Made by a program: the position numbers and the translations under genes
NCBI GenBank assembly: GCA_018382125.1
Contig: JAGZQO010000018.1
Location: forward strand, 1-41,815
Direction: 5' to 3'
Origin: Collinsella sp.
GTDB taxonomy: Bacteria; Actinomycetota; Coriobacteriia; Coriobacteriales; Coriobacteriaceae
DNA length: 41,815 nt
Part shown: in pieces, positions 8,853 to 16,569 of the stretch
Layout of the letters: every line of letters starts with the position of its first letter
Numbering within the stretch: the stretch's first letter is position 1
Notes under the pieces: generated by a model
Seen by the model: the letters and a program-made list of their open reading frames with translations, nothing else
Told to the model about the DNA's origin: nothing
Database searches by the model: none

Positions 8853-8881
8853 TTGACGTCTAATACCTTGCATCGTATAGT
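8853..8881 (+). promoter_or_regulatory. Sigma-70 type promoter of PadR operon
   Basis: TTGACG at 8853-8858 and TATAGT at 8876-8881 are separated by exactly 17 bases. The -10 box lies inside the inverted repeat 8874-8900, so repression by the PadR protein encoded just downstream is likely. Confidence 0.75.
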
Positions 8882-8900
8882 GTGTATAGCAAAGTATACG
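8874..8900. promoter_or_regulatory. Probable PadR operator
   Basis: CGTATA (8874-8879) and TATACG (8895-8900) form an inverted repeat overlapping the -10 element and the likely transcription start, 18 bases before the PadR start codon. Position and symmetry fit autoregulation by PadR. Confidence 0.55.
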
Positions 8901-8918
8901 ACGAGGGGAGGTGTACGG

Positions 8919-9239
8919 ATGGAGGCCCAGATGAAGCGCGGCTTCCTCGAGGCCTGCGTGCTCGCGGCCGTCTCGGGCGAGGAGTCCTACGGCTACCAGA
9001 TCGTGAAGGACGTGCCCGCGAGCATGGGGCTCACGGAGTCGACGCTCTACTCGCTGCTCAAACGCCTGGAGAAAGCCGGATGCATCACGGCGCGCTCCGC
9101 CGAGCACAACGGTCGGCTGCGGCGCTATTACCGCATCACGGACGAAGGCCGCGAGCGCATCGAGGGGTTCCTGGCCGAGTGGCCGTCCGTGCAGGAAATC
9201 TATGCATACGTTGAGGAGGCGCACCATGACGCGCGATGA
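8919..9239 (+). CDS. PadR family transcriptional regulator
   Basis: The protein has 106 residues. The start at 8919 is chosen because GGGGAGG lies seven bases before it; upstream in-frame starts fall inside the promoter. It has the PadR winged helix: MKRGFLEACVLAAVSGEES, YGYQIVKDV, STLYSLLKRLEKAGCI, and the wing RLRRYYRITDEGRERI. PadR proteins are small repressors that respond to ligands or envelope stress. The stop overlaps the following DUF1700 gene by 14 bases. This is the standard PadR-DUF1700 layout, normally followed by a transport or envelope-stress gene; here the ABC gene further down is broken. Operator and promoter lie directly upstream. Confidence 0.95.
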   Translation: MEAQMKRGFLEACVLAAVSGEESYGYQIVKDVPASMGLTESTLYSLLKRLEKAGCITARSAEHNGRLRRYYRITDEGRERIEGFLAEWPSVQEIYAYVEEAHHDAR

Positions 9240-9861
9240 GTTTCTGGGCCGGCTGGGCGAGCTGCTCGCCTGCCTGCCGGCAGACCAGGTGAGGGAGACG
9301 CAGGAGTTCTACGCCGAGGCCATCGCCGACCGCATGGAGGACGGCATGGGCGAGGAGGAGGCCGTGGCCGCCATGGGCGCACCCGGCGAGGTGGCAGAGG
9401 CCGTGCTCGACGACCTGCCCGCCGTGCCGCGTGCGATTGCGCGGACCAGGCGCAGGAGCACGACGCTCCTGTGGGTGCTGACCATCGTGGGGTCGCCGGT
9501 GTGGGTGCCGCTGTTGCTCGCCTTTGCGGCCGTGGCCGTTGCGGTCTACGTCTGCATCTGGATTCTCGCGCTCTGCGTGTGGATCGTGGCTGCGGCCCTT
9601 GGTGGCGCGGGCGTGGTCGAGCTCGTGTTCGCCGCGTGCGGCGTCGTCATCGGGCATGTCCCGTACGTCCTTGCATCGGCGGGCGTGGGGCTCGGATTCA
9701 TCGGCGCGGCGCTTCTCGCGGGCACGGGCGCCTGGGCGGCCTCCAAGCAGATCGCGCGCCTCTCGGCGCTCTGGGTGAAGAAGGCCGTCTCGCCCTTCTG
9801 CAAGAGCAAGGGTGAGAAGGGCGACGGGGGCGCGGCTGCGGCGGTGCACCTTACGGCTTAG
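9226..9861 (+). CDS. DUF1700 (HAAS-domain) membrane protein
   Basis: The protein has 211 residues from ATG 9226, with GAGGAGG six bases upstream. Residues 1-70 are the helical HAAS region (MTRDEFLGRLGELLACLP, EEEAVAAMGAPGEVAEAVL), which in related proteins contacts the PadR partner. Residues about 80-170 form several hydrophobic helices, ending in a basic cytoplasmic tail. DUF1700 proteins form one-component-like sensor pairs with PadR. The start overlaps the PadR gene and the next small gene begins 15 bases after its stop, so all are one operon. Confidence 0.9.
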   Translation: MTRDEFLGRLGELLACLPADQVRETQEFYAEAIADRMEDGMGEEEAVAAMGAPGEVAEAVLDDLPAVPRAIARTRRRSTTLLWVLTIVGSPVWVPLLLAFAAVAVAVYVCIWILALCVWIVAAALGGAGVVELVFAACGVVIGHVPYVLASAGVGLGFIGAALLAGTGAWAASKQIARLSALWVKKAVSPFCKSKGEKGDGGAAAAVHLTA

Positions 9862-9876
9862 GAAGGAGCCAATGCT

Positions 9877-10158
9877 ATGACCAGTGCCAAGAAGATCTAC
9901 CTCGCCGTGGCGGGCGGGCTCGTGGCCGCGGGCGTGGTCCTCGCGGGCATCGGCTTCATCGTCTCCGGGTGCGACCCGGCAGTCTTCAACACGCAGATCG
10001 ATCTGCGCGACGACACCGTCGTCCTCGGTGGCGTCGAGGTGGACGACCCGACGGGGCTCCCCCTCATCGAGCAGCTCGCCGGAATCGGCGAGGTCGACAC
10101 CTCCGGCATCACCGCATCCGAGGCCCCTGCTGCCCCGGAGGCGCCCGCCGCTCCCTAA
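9877..10158 (+). CDS. Small membrane-anchored protein of PadR operon
   Basis: The protein has 93 residues, with GGAAGGAG seven bases upstream of ATG. It has one N-terminal hydrophobic segment (residues 7-30) ending at VSGCDPAV, so it is either a signal-anchor or a lipoprotein with an imperfect lipobox. The tail is acidic and ends in PAAP repeats. In comparable operons this place is taken by a DUF4097-type adhesin-like protein; this one is far shorter and shows only a short strand-like region (RDDTVVLGGVEVDD), so it may be a reduced relative. Function is unknown. Confidence 0.65.
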   Translation: MTSAKKIYLAVAGGLVAAGVVLAGIGFIVSGCDPAVFNTQIDLRDDTVVLGGVEVDDPTGLPLIEQLAGIGEVDTSGITASEAPAAPEAPAAP

Positions 10159-10320
10159 GCATAGCGCGCCCGGACGCCCCGTCCGTCGGGCTGTGCAAGC
10201 CTGTGGAACCCGAACCTAAACCCCAACCCAACCGGCCTCGAGCCTGCGCCGATTCGCTCCCCGCCCCGCGCGGGGGCCCATGACGCATACCCAAAATCCG
10301 TCCGAGGAGAAAGGAAAGCA

Positions 10321-10638
10321 ATGACGACAGCCATGTCCCTCCGCCTTCACGGGGTCACGAAGGCGTACCGCGGGAGGACCGTCCTCGGTCCCATCAACCT
10401 CGCCCTCGAGGCGGGGCGCGTCTACGGGCTTATCGGCGAGAACGGCGCCGGGAAATCCACGCTCATCCGTATCGTCACTGGCACCGCCAGCCCCAGATCG
10501 GGCTCGGTCGAGCTGTTCGGCGAGCGCGGCGAGCGCGGGCTTGCCGCCGCCCGGAGGCGCATGGGCTACATGCCCGACGCGAGCTCGGCCTACCCGGGGC
10601 TCTCTGCGCGGGAGAATGGATTTGCAACGGTTGCTTAA
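10321..10638 (+). pseudogene. ABC transporter ATP-binding protein, truncated
   Basis: The frame starts with GGAGAAAGGAAAGCA before ATG and encodes a normal ABC N-terminus: LHGVTKAYRGRTVLGPINL, Walker A GLIGENGAGKSTL, and the Q-loop region RRMGYMPDASS. Homology stops at about LSARENG (10616), just before the helical domain. The signature LSGGQ, Walker B and the permease gene are all missing. From 10617 the sequence is an IS3-type terminus, and the frame ends at 10638 after a few foreign residues. The remaining 105-residue product cannot be a working ATPase. Confidence 0.88.
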
Positions 10639-10700
10639 ACATTTTTTACAGGGACAGCCCTGCGTTCCTGAACTCAACTGGGCTCATGTAGCCCAGTGTC
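10617..10700 (-). mobile_element. Terminal remnant of an IS3-family element
   Basis: The minus strand encodes the last ~18 residues of an IS3-type transposase (LGYMSPVEFRNAGLSL then stop at 10646-10648). Beyond it a terminal sequence begins TGGATTTGCAACGGTTGC at 10617. Everything else of the element is gone. It joins the ABC gene fragment on one side to a truncated minus-strand gene on the other. ACTGGGCT/AGCCCAGT at 10677-10697 is a palindrome inside the transposase codons. Confidence 0.75.
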
Positions 10701-10787
10701 GAAGGGGCAGTCGCCCCAGTCCGCGTACCAGACCTGCGTGCCGCCGAGGGAGTTCTTCCTCCAGTAGGGCCAGTGTGGGACGTCCAT
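10674..10787 (-). pseudogene. Truncated minus-strand gene abutting IS remnant
   Basis: ATG at 10787 has a good GGAGG site. The product begins MDVPHWPYWRKNSLGG, continues QVWYADWGDCPFDTG and then runs into the IS3 terminus, stopping after five foreign residues. I do not recognise the family; it is Trp- and Tyr-rich. It lies 23 bases after the PH-domain gene and was probably the second gene of that operon before the insertion or deletion. Confidence 0.55.
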
Positions 10788-10810
10788 CCTCTCCTCCTCC
10801 TGTCGGGGCG

Positions 10811-11260
10811 TCAGGCGTCGGGCCCAAGGCCGCACCTGCGCCCCAGCTCCGCCACGAGGGCGTCGTTGTCTCTGACCGAGACGATGGCGTCGCCGTCGTA
10901 GGGCGCCTCGATGTAGACGCGGTCGAGCGAGTTGGCCGTCCCCGCCCAGAGCGTCCTGGTGCGCCGGACGCCCCGCACGTGGGCGTAGGGTATCACCGAA
11001 CGCGTCCCAGCGTACACGACTACGAGACGGTCGCCGTAGAGCTCGAGGCGGTTGCTGCGGACGGGCAGGGCGGCCAGGGCCACGAGGGCCGGGACGGGTA
11101 GTAGCGCGAGCCAGCCCCATAGGAGCGCGGGACTCGAGCTCAGGAAACACGCAATACACGCCGCGGATAAACCGCCCGCCACAATCACCATGGCCGCTCT
11201 GAACCACGGGTCTGTCCTGCCGGGGAACACCCGCTCCGGCCGCTCGCCCTTCTCACCCAT
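10811..11260 (-). CDS. Membrane protein with PH-like domain
   Basis: The protein has 149 residues, with GGAGG five bases before ATG. Residues about 20-66 form two membrane helices (MVIVAGGLSAACIACFL and LLWGWLALLPVPALVALAAL). Then follows a strand-rich domain (RLELYGDRLVVVYAGTRSVI, AHVRGVRRT, RVYIEAP, DAIVSVRDNDALVAEL) matching the pattern of small bacterial PH-domain membrane proteins. The cytoplasmic domain may sense or bind something at the membrane; the role is unknown. A truncated gene follows it. Confidence 0.65.
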   Translation of the reverse strand: MGEKGERPERVFPGRTDPWFRAAMVIVAGGLSAACIACFLSSSPALLWGWLALLPVPALVALAALPVRSNRLELYGDRLVVVYAGTRSVIPYAHVRGVRRTRTLWAGTANSLDRVYIEAPYDGDAIVSVRDNDALVAELGRRCGLGPDA

Positions 11261-11381
11261 TACGGCCTCCCTCCCGACGTCCTCCCCGGCGGCGCGTGGG
11301 GCCGGAGAGTGCCTTGAACCCGTCGCCGACCATCTCGCCCCCCGTTCCGTGGGCCTTCTGTAGCGGTATGTACCCCCGACT

Positions 11382-11418
11382 GTTCGACGGATGTCGTACT
11401 ATTAGACGTTTGTCGAAC
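11382..11418. promoter_or_regulatory. Inverted repeat upstream of PH-domain gene
   Basis: GTTCGAC (11382-11388) and GTCGAAC (11412-11418) are perfect arms, and the extended 14-base arms match at 11 positions. The site lies about 120 bases upstream of the PH-domain start, so it could be an operator for that transcript. The rest of 11261-11651 holds no gene I can see. Confidence 0.35.
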
Positions 11419-11651
11419 TTTTATAAGACGGGTGCGGCAAGATCGAGCAGATTGTCCGCGCGAGAGGCTTCCCGCCGCAGCGCTCGGTCTCGGATTCAAT
11501 GCATCGACATCCGTCTCAGGTGGTGTCTTCGCTGCGCGGCATTGCAGGGGGCAAAGCCGAGATGCCATGGGGCGCGCCGAAGCTTTGCCCGCGGGGCGAA
11601 GATTCTAGGGGTCCGACGTGGCCCGGAGGGGAGACGGACATGTAAGCGCTT

Positions 11652-12000
11652 ATGACCGAGGAGCTGGCCGAGTGCCTGCCGCCGCTGTACGCGACCGAGG
11701 GAGGGGGCTCTTGCCCTCGACCGCGCAAACCCGGAAGGCGAGGACTACCTTGACCTCTGGTGCTCGCTTACCATCAACCTTTCGGGTGGCCCCTTCGCTT
11801 CTACGTGGCGCATTCACGCTTGTGCCCAGCATCATGGACATGGGCGTCGCCAAGTCGGCCGACGGGGCGCAAGTCCCTGTTGACTCAACGTTCGACGAGA
11901 TAAACCGCATGTTCTCAAAGCTCGGCTTTATCGATTACAATTCACGCCTCGCGCAAGGGCCGTTCTACTCCCCAAACCTAATCTGCCTGTCGCACGCATC
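11652..12000 (+). pseudogene. Remnants of plasmid/ICE-type genes (DUF2958/DUF4313-like)
   Basis: Several short in-frame pieces follow one another in different frames. 11652-11700 reads MTEELAECLPPLYATEG, like the start of DUF2958 proteins. 11707-11820 reads NPEGEDYLDLWCSLTINLSG, like DUF4313-type proteins. About 11826-11980 encodes a third fragment (TFDEINRMFSKLGF). Such genes are usual cargo of conjugative elements. The frames are broken by shifts and deletions, so none can be functional. Family names are from memory of motif style and uncertain. Confidence 0.35.
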
Positions 12001-12186
12001 GAGGCGACGGGGCGGCGCCTTCTCGCGTGAGTTAATTCCTGCTTTACTGGTGCGGATCCCAACATGCCCTTATGCATGGTGCTCTGCCGCTTTCGAAACT
12101 TCAAAACCATTCGATTTTCGAAACTGAGTGGGAATAAGTTATCGGTACGCTTTTTTATAAAATGTAAAAAAGTACCCCCATAACTG

Positions 12187-12525
12187 ATGAAATGGACGCT
12201 GAGAAAAAGGGGTGCATCTTGCGTATATACCGACGTGAAGATCTACCTCTATCTTGTATCGCGCGGGTACGAGCTTTCTGTGGGCCGTATTGGGAAGCTC
12301 GAGTGTGACTTCATCGCTCGTAGGCGCAATGCTTACGCCTACATCCAGGTCTCTATGTCGATTGCCGACAGAGGCGTCGAGGAGCGCGAGTACAGGCCGT
12401 TCGGCCACATCCGGGATGGGTATCCGCGCTACTTGTTCACGCTTGATCCTCTATTGCAGGAGAGGGATGGCGTCAGGCACCTTAACATGGCGTCGTTTAT
12501 GCAAGATGGCGGTGATCTTATTTGA
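12187..12525 (+). pseudogene. C-terminal fragment of DUF4143-type ATPase
   Basis: These 112 codons match the nuclease-like tail of AAA_14/DUF4143 proteins: IYLYLVSRGYELSVGRIGK, ECDFIARRR, AYIQVS, then YRPFGHIRDGYPRYLFTLD. The ATPase half is missing: no Walker motifs occur upstream, where an AT-rich hairpin (about 12145-12178) stands instead. Sequence beyond the frame gives no more of the gene. A ribosome site is not evident. It is probably a relic, though expression of a free nuclease-like domain cannot be excluded. Confidence 0.65.
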
Positions 12526-12724
12526 GTGGTGGCCAGATCCCTTTGCTCCCAAGTGTGCAAACAGCGCGGGTATCAAATGAGGACCATTGCTTCACGTAGA
12601 ATCGATAAATTGAGAACTTGTTTTGATGTTGACAGGCTTTTGACCAGTGGCTCCTATTACTAAGTGGGAGTAGCTGAAACGAGGCGATTGAATAACTCCA
12701 TCCGTTTTGGTTAAAACAAAAAAT

Positions 12725-12744
12725 ATGCCGCGCGCCTGCGGCAT
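12725..12744. other. Hairpin in leader of flavodoxin-like gene
   Basis: ATGCCGC (12725-12731) pairs with GCGGCAT (12738-12744). On the minus strand it is followed by ATTTTTTG, so it could terminate minus-strand transcription, but no minus gene precedes it. On the plus strand it lies 17 bases before the next ATG, where it could affect translation. Confidence 0.45.
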
Positions 12745-12761
12745 GAAGGAGGGAGATTTCT

Positions 12762-13292
12762 ATGAATATCGTTGTATTGAGTGGTAGCCCGCGCAAGGGC
12801 GCCAATACCGACACCATGGTCGAGGCGTTTGCCGAGACCGCGCGGGAGGGCGGCAATACGGTCGAGGTCGTCCGCGTTGCCAGCAAGAAGATCGCCGGCT
12901 GCTTGGGATGCCAGTACTGCTTCGCCCATGAGGGTGTCTGCGTGCAGAAGGATGACATGGCCGACGTGATCGAGTCGCTGAAAGGCACCGATATGGTCGT
13001 CTTCGCTTCGCCTATCTACTGGTTTGATATCACTGCGCAGGAGAAGGCCGCCATCGACCGCCTGTACGCCTTCGGTGCCACGGGCTTCCCGTTCACCAAG
13101 ACGGCCCTTTTGCTCGATAGCCACAGCGAAGGCGTCTATGATGCGGCGATCGCTATGTACAAGTCAACCTGCGCGTACTGCAAGTGGGAGGACCAAGGCA
13201 TTATCACCATCAGCGGTATGACCGAGCGCGATAGCATGGCATCGTCGCCCAAGTTGGAAGAGGTGCGAGAGCTCGCTCGCAAGCTCGCCTAA
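12762..13292 (+). CDS. Flavodoxin family NAD(P)H reductase, iron-sulfur flavoprotein type
   Basis: The protein has 176 residues, with GGAGGG eight bases before ATG. The N-terminus MNIVVLSGSPRKGANTDTM is the phosphate-binding loop for FMN. GCLGCQYCFAHEGVCVQKDD (about 47-66) carries the Cys cluster common in this subfamily, and PIYWFDITAQEK binds the flavin ring. Such enzymes transfer electrons from NAD(P)H to quinones, nitro compounds or metal centres; the substrate here cannot be told. The gene stands alone, converging on the decayed AAA gene, and is intact with normal codon use. Confidence 0.9.
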   Translation: MNIVVLSGSPRKGANTDTMVEAFAETAREGGNTVEVVRVASKKIAGCLGCQYCFAHEGVCVQKDDMADVIESLKGTDMVVFASPIYWFDITAQEKAAIDRLYAFGATGFPFTKTALLLDSHSEGVYDAAIAMYKSTCAYCKWEDQGIITISGMTERDSMASSPKLEEVRELARKLA

Positions 13293-13302
13293 GGACAAGA
13301 AG

Positions 13303-13374
13303 AACGCATGGCAATCGGTGTTGGTGGAAAATGCTTGCTATCCTTATCAAGAGGAATGCTGATTGCCATGCGTT
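13303..13374. repeat. Long-spaced 14-bp perfect inverted repeat
   Basis: AACGCATGGCAATC (13303-13316) and GATTGCCATGCGTT (13361-13374) are exact reverse complements, 44 bases apart, between the convergent flavodoxin-like gene and the decayed ATPase. They could be ends of a tiny element or an extended bidirectional terminator stem; no T-run is present. Confidence 0.6.
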
Positions 13375-13401
13375 GATGCTTCCGCGGACAATTCCGGCGT
13401 G

Positions 13402-14077
13402 CTAAAACGCCTTCTCGTTCAAGAATTCCCTGAACGCGGGAATGTCAAAGCCAACGAGACCACGCCCGCGCTCTCCAATGACGCCGTCCTCCAGGAGGCG
13501 GCGTTTGTATTGGCTTGCGTAGTTGCTGGCGACGCCCATGCGTTCGGCTATCTCCGAGACCCTGCTGGGGCCAGAATCGGGCAGCATCGCGAGCAAAAAC
13601 TCAATGTCTTTATCGGAAAGCTCTCGATAGGTCGTTTCGAGAGAAGCCCGATGCCATGCTTCTCGAGTTGCCTGAAGATGCCATTCATGCACGTGCGCCA
13701 GTTGCCCTGGGCTTCTTGAACATATGTCCAATCGATGCCCACTGGACCAATTTGAACGCCGTTCATGCGCGCGTGAGACTGTGAAAGGTAGCTATCTGCC
13801 GCTTCTTCGGTTCGCTCGATAATATCTTCGAGCATGCCTGGCATGGCGGGAGACATTTGCTGCGATTCAGCCGTGTTCAAGCGCCGTTTTTTGAAAGGAG
13901 CGAGAGAAGCGCCGTCTTACCCGTTCCTCTTGCGCCCGTAAAAATGGTCGACAGGTTGGGGTCTCCCGGGCCGTTGATAAAGCCACGGTTGATATCACGG
14001 AGGATGTGTTCGCGACCCGCTAGAAAGGGAGGGACGCTTCGGAACGTCGAGGTAAAGGGGCTCTTGCTGCACTGCAT
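13402..14077 (-). pseudogene. AAA ATPase with C-terminal winged helix, decayed
   Basis: Three pieces in different frames make one broken gene. The first (14077-13877) has SVPPFLAGREHILRDI and Walker A FTGARGTGKTALLS. The second (13880 to about 13650) has MLEDIIERTEEAADSYLSQ, VGIDWTYVQEAQ and FRQLEKHG. The third (about 13650-13402) has ETTYRELSDKDIEFLLAML and a winged helix RVSEIAERMGVASNYASQYK. The Walker B and middle of the ATPase are missing, so there was a deletion at the first joint and a frameshift at the second. Intact relatives are common orphan ATPases in gut actinobacteria. Confidence 0.8.
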
Positions 14078-14086
14078 GGTAGCTCC

Positions 14087-14142
14087 TTTGCAAGTTTTGC
14101 TAATTTTTGCAACTTTTGCTAACTTTTGCGAGTTTTGCTAAC
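14087..14142. repeat. Three tandem ~19-bp repeats upstream of AAA pseudogene
   Basis: Three units built on TTTTGC(A/G)A-N-TTTTGCTAA lie end to end just upstream of the minus-strand start of the decayed ATPase. One unit is 17 bases, one 20 and one 19. Position suggests an operator array or promoter repeat of that gene. Confidence 0.65.
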
Positions 14143-14283
14143 GGCTTAGGACGGTGCGGGAAGCCCCCGTATCGTCGACATTTCCGAGGATGACCTCCGC
14201 AACGAGCGGGGCCCGGAGCGCGATGTTGCTGCACTCCGGGCCCCGCTGCTTAGTTAAACCATGACGGTTTGGCTGCCGTCGTC

Positions 14284-16524
14284 CTAGTCAAACAGGCTCG
14301 GCATGTCGTTTTCCTTCATGAGGGCACCGGCAGAGGGGAGGCTCTGCGCGGTGAACTTTTCGGCCGAGACGCCGGCGCCAAGAATCTCCTCGGTCGTGCC
14401 GACGGTGGTGACCGAGCGGCCTTTCTTGGCCGTGAAAGCCTGGACGCCCTGCGTGTTGGTGGTCGTCTTGGTCTTGAGCAGCGACGTGTTGAAGTTCATC
14501 AGGCGGTAGTCGCTCGAGACCAGCGCGATGTCGCGATCTTCCTTGAGCACCTGCGCATACAGCAGCTTGCTGCCGCCGTAGATGGCGTTCTTGAGGCGCT
14601 TGCGGTTGGTCTTGGTGACGTATCCAGAAAGCGCGACGCGCACCACGCGGCCGTTCTCAAAGACGAACAGCACATCGGCCTTGTAATCCTCGGGGTCGAT
14701 GACCCAGATGACGCTCTCGTCGGGTTCCATCTCAAGATCGGTCGGCAGGTACGAGCCCAGCTGGGCCGACTTGGTGTCCTCAAACGCCGCAACCTTGCAC
14801 TTGTACACCTGGCTCTTATTAGTAAAGACCAGCAGCTCGTGGGTGTTGGAGGACGGGAATTCGATAAAGGGCTTGTCGCCGTCCTTGTACTTGAGCGTGG
14901 TCGCCTTCTTGAGCACGCGGTCCGTCATCTTCTTAAGATAGCCATCGCGCGAGAGCATGATGGTGACCGGGTACTCCTCGACCTCGGGCTCCAGGCTCAC
15001 CTCGATAACCTCATGGGGCTCGATCCTGCCCGTGCGGCGCGGCATCACGTACTTCTTGTTGACCGCTGCCAGCTCGTCGCTGATGACTTTCTTGATGTTC
15101 TCCTCGCTGGAGAGGATCTCCTCAAGCTCGGCAATCTCGCCCTCAAGCTTGGCAATGTCCTTGGTGCGGTTGAGGATGTACTCCTCGTTGATGTTGCGGA
15201 GCTTGAGCTCGGCAACAAACTCGGCCTGGGTCTCGTCGATGTCGAAACCCTTCATAAGGTTGGGCACGACCTCGGCCTCGAGCTTGGTGCCGCGGATGAT
15301 GGCGATCGCCTTGTCGATGTCGAGCAGAATTGCCTCGAGGCCGTGCAGCAGGTGCAGACGCTCGGACTTTTTGCCCAGGTCAAAGTTAATGCGGCGACGC
15401 GTGGACTCAATACGCCACTTGACCCACTCGTGCAGGATCTGGCGCACACCCATAACGCGAGGGTAACCATCGACCAGCACATTGAAGTTGCACGAGAACG
15501 AATCCTGCAGCGTGGTCGAGCGATAGAGCTTGGCCATGAGCTTGTCGGGGTCGACGCCGCGCTTAAGGTCGATGGCGATGCGCAGGCCCGAGAGGTCGGT
15601 CTCGTCGCGGATGTCGGCGATCTCCTTGACCTTGCCCTCCTTGGAGAGCTTGACGATGCGCTCGATGATGACATCGGTCTTAGTGGTGTAGGGAATCTCG
15701 TACACCTCGATGATGCGCTCTTCGGGAATCCAGCGCCAGCGGGAGCGAATCTGGAAGCTGCCAAGGCCGGTCTCGATGATCTTCTCCATCTCTTCGCGGC
15801 GGTAGATGATCTCGCCGCCGGTCGAGAAGTCGGGCATGGGCATGTACTCGAGCAGGTCGCAGTCGGGATCCTGCAGGTAGTGCATCGTTGCGGTACAGAC
15901 CTCGTTGAGGTTGAAACCGCAAATATCGGACGCCATAGCGACGCCGATGCCCTTGTTGGCCGAGACAAGGATGTTGGGGAACGTGGTGGGCAGCAGGCGT
16001 GGCTCTTTCATGGCACCATCGTAGCTGTCGACGAAGTCGACCGGATCCTTGTCGATGTCCTTGAAGATCTCGGCGCTGATGGGGGAGAGCTTGGCCTCGG
16101 TATAACGCGAGGCGGCGTAGCTCAGGTCACCCGAATAGTACTTGCCAAAGTTACCCTTCGACTCCACGAAGGGGGCAAGCAGCGCTTCGTTGCCGGTGGC
16201 CAGGCGCACCATCGTCTCGTAGATCGCGGCGTCGCCGTGCGGGTTGAGCTTCATGGTTTGGCCCACGATGTTGGCGCTCTTCTGGCGCTCGCCCTTGAGT
16301 AGACCCATCTTGTACATGGTGTAGAGCAGCTTGCGATGCGAGGGCTTAAAGCCATCAATCTCGGGGAATGCGCGCGAGACGTTGACGCTCATGGCGTAGG
16401 GCATGTAGTTGACCTCGAGCGTCTGCGTGATCGGCTGGTCAGTGACCTCGGAGTGCAGGCCGATGACGTTCTCGGCGTTGACCTGCTTTTTCTTTGGCTG
16501 GTTCTTCGTCTTCTTCTTTGCCAC
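14284..16524 (-). CDS. parC: Type IIA topoisomerase subunit A (ParC type)
   Basis: The protein has 746 residues and starts at GTG with AGAGGAAAT upstream. It has the breakage-reunion domain with the catalytic tyrosine Y141 in YAASRYTEAKLSPIS, preceded by KPSHRKLLYTMYKMG and NPHGDAAIYETMVRL. The middle has the tower and coiled coil (LRNINEEYILNRTKDI, LEEILSSEENIKKVI). The C-terminal domain shows beta-pinwheel repeats but no QRRGGKG GyrA box, so decatenation rather than negative supercoiling is favoured; this reasoning makes it ParC-like. It follows the B subunit by 45 bases, giving one operon. A gyrA label cannot be fully excluded without comparing with the dnaA-linked gyrase. Confidence 0.9.
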   Translation of the reverse strand: MAKKKTKNQPKKKQVNAENVIGLHSEVTDQPITQTLEVNYMPYAMSVNVSRAFPEIDGFKPSHRKLLYTMYKMGLLKGERQKSANIVGQTMKLNPHGDAAIYETMVRLATGNEALLAPFVESKGNFGKYYSGDLSYAASRYTEAKLSPISAEIFKDIDKDPVDFVDSYDGAMKEPRLLPTTFPNILVSANKGIGVAMASDICGFNLNEVCTATMHYLQDPDCDLLEYMPMPDFSTGGEIIYRREEMEKIIETGLGSFQIRSRWRWIPEERIIEVYEIPYTTKTDVIIERIVKLSKEGKVKEIADIRDETDLSGLRIAIDLKRGVDPDKLMAKLYRSTTLQDSFSCNFNVLVDGYPRVMGVRQILHEWVKWRIESTRRRINFDLGKKSERLHLLHGLEAILLDIDKAIAIIRGTKLEAEVVPNLMKGFDIDETQAEFVAELKLRNINEEYILNRTKDIAKLEGEIAELEEILSSEENIKKVISDELAAVNKKYVMPRRTGRIEPHEVIEVSLEPEVEEYPVTIMLSRDGYLKKMTDRVLKKATTLKYKDGDKPFIEFPSSNTHELLVFTNKSQVYKCKVAAFEDTKSAQLGSYLPTDLEMEPDESVIWVIDPEDYKADVLFVFENGRVVRVALSGYVTKTNRKRLKNAIYGGSKLLYAQVLKEDRDIALVSSDYRLMNFNTSLLKTKTTTNTQGVQAFTAKKGRSVTTVGTTEEILGAGVSAEKFTAQSLPSAGALMKENDMPSLFD

Positions 16525-16569
16525 GATTTCCTCTTGAACTTCTTGTAGGCCGTCGTTATCGATTTGCTG

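Noticed and set aside
14269..16302. 677-codon plus-strand frame opposite parC
   Set aside because: It is the antisense of a clear topoisomerase gene, with low-complexity Leu/Val/Asp composition and no domain; it is an effect of GC-rich codon bias.
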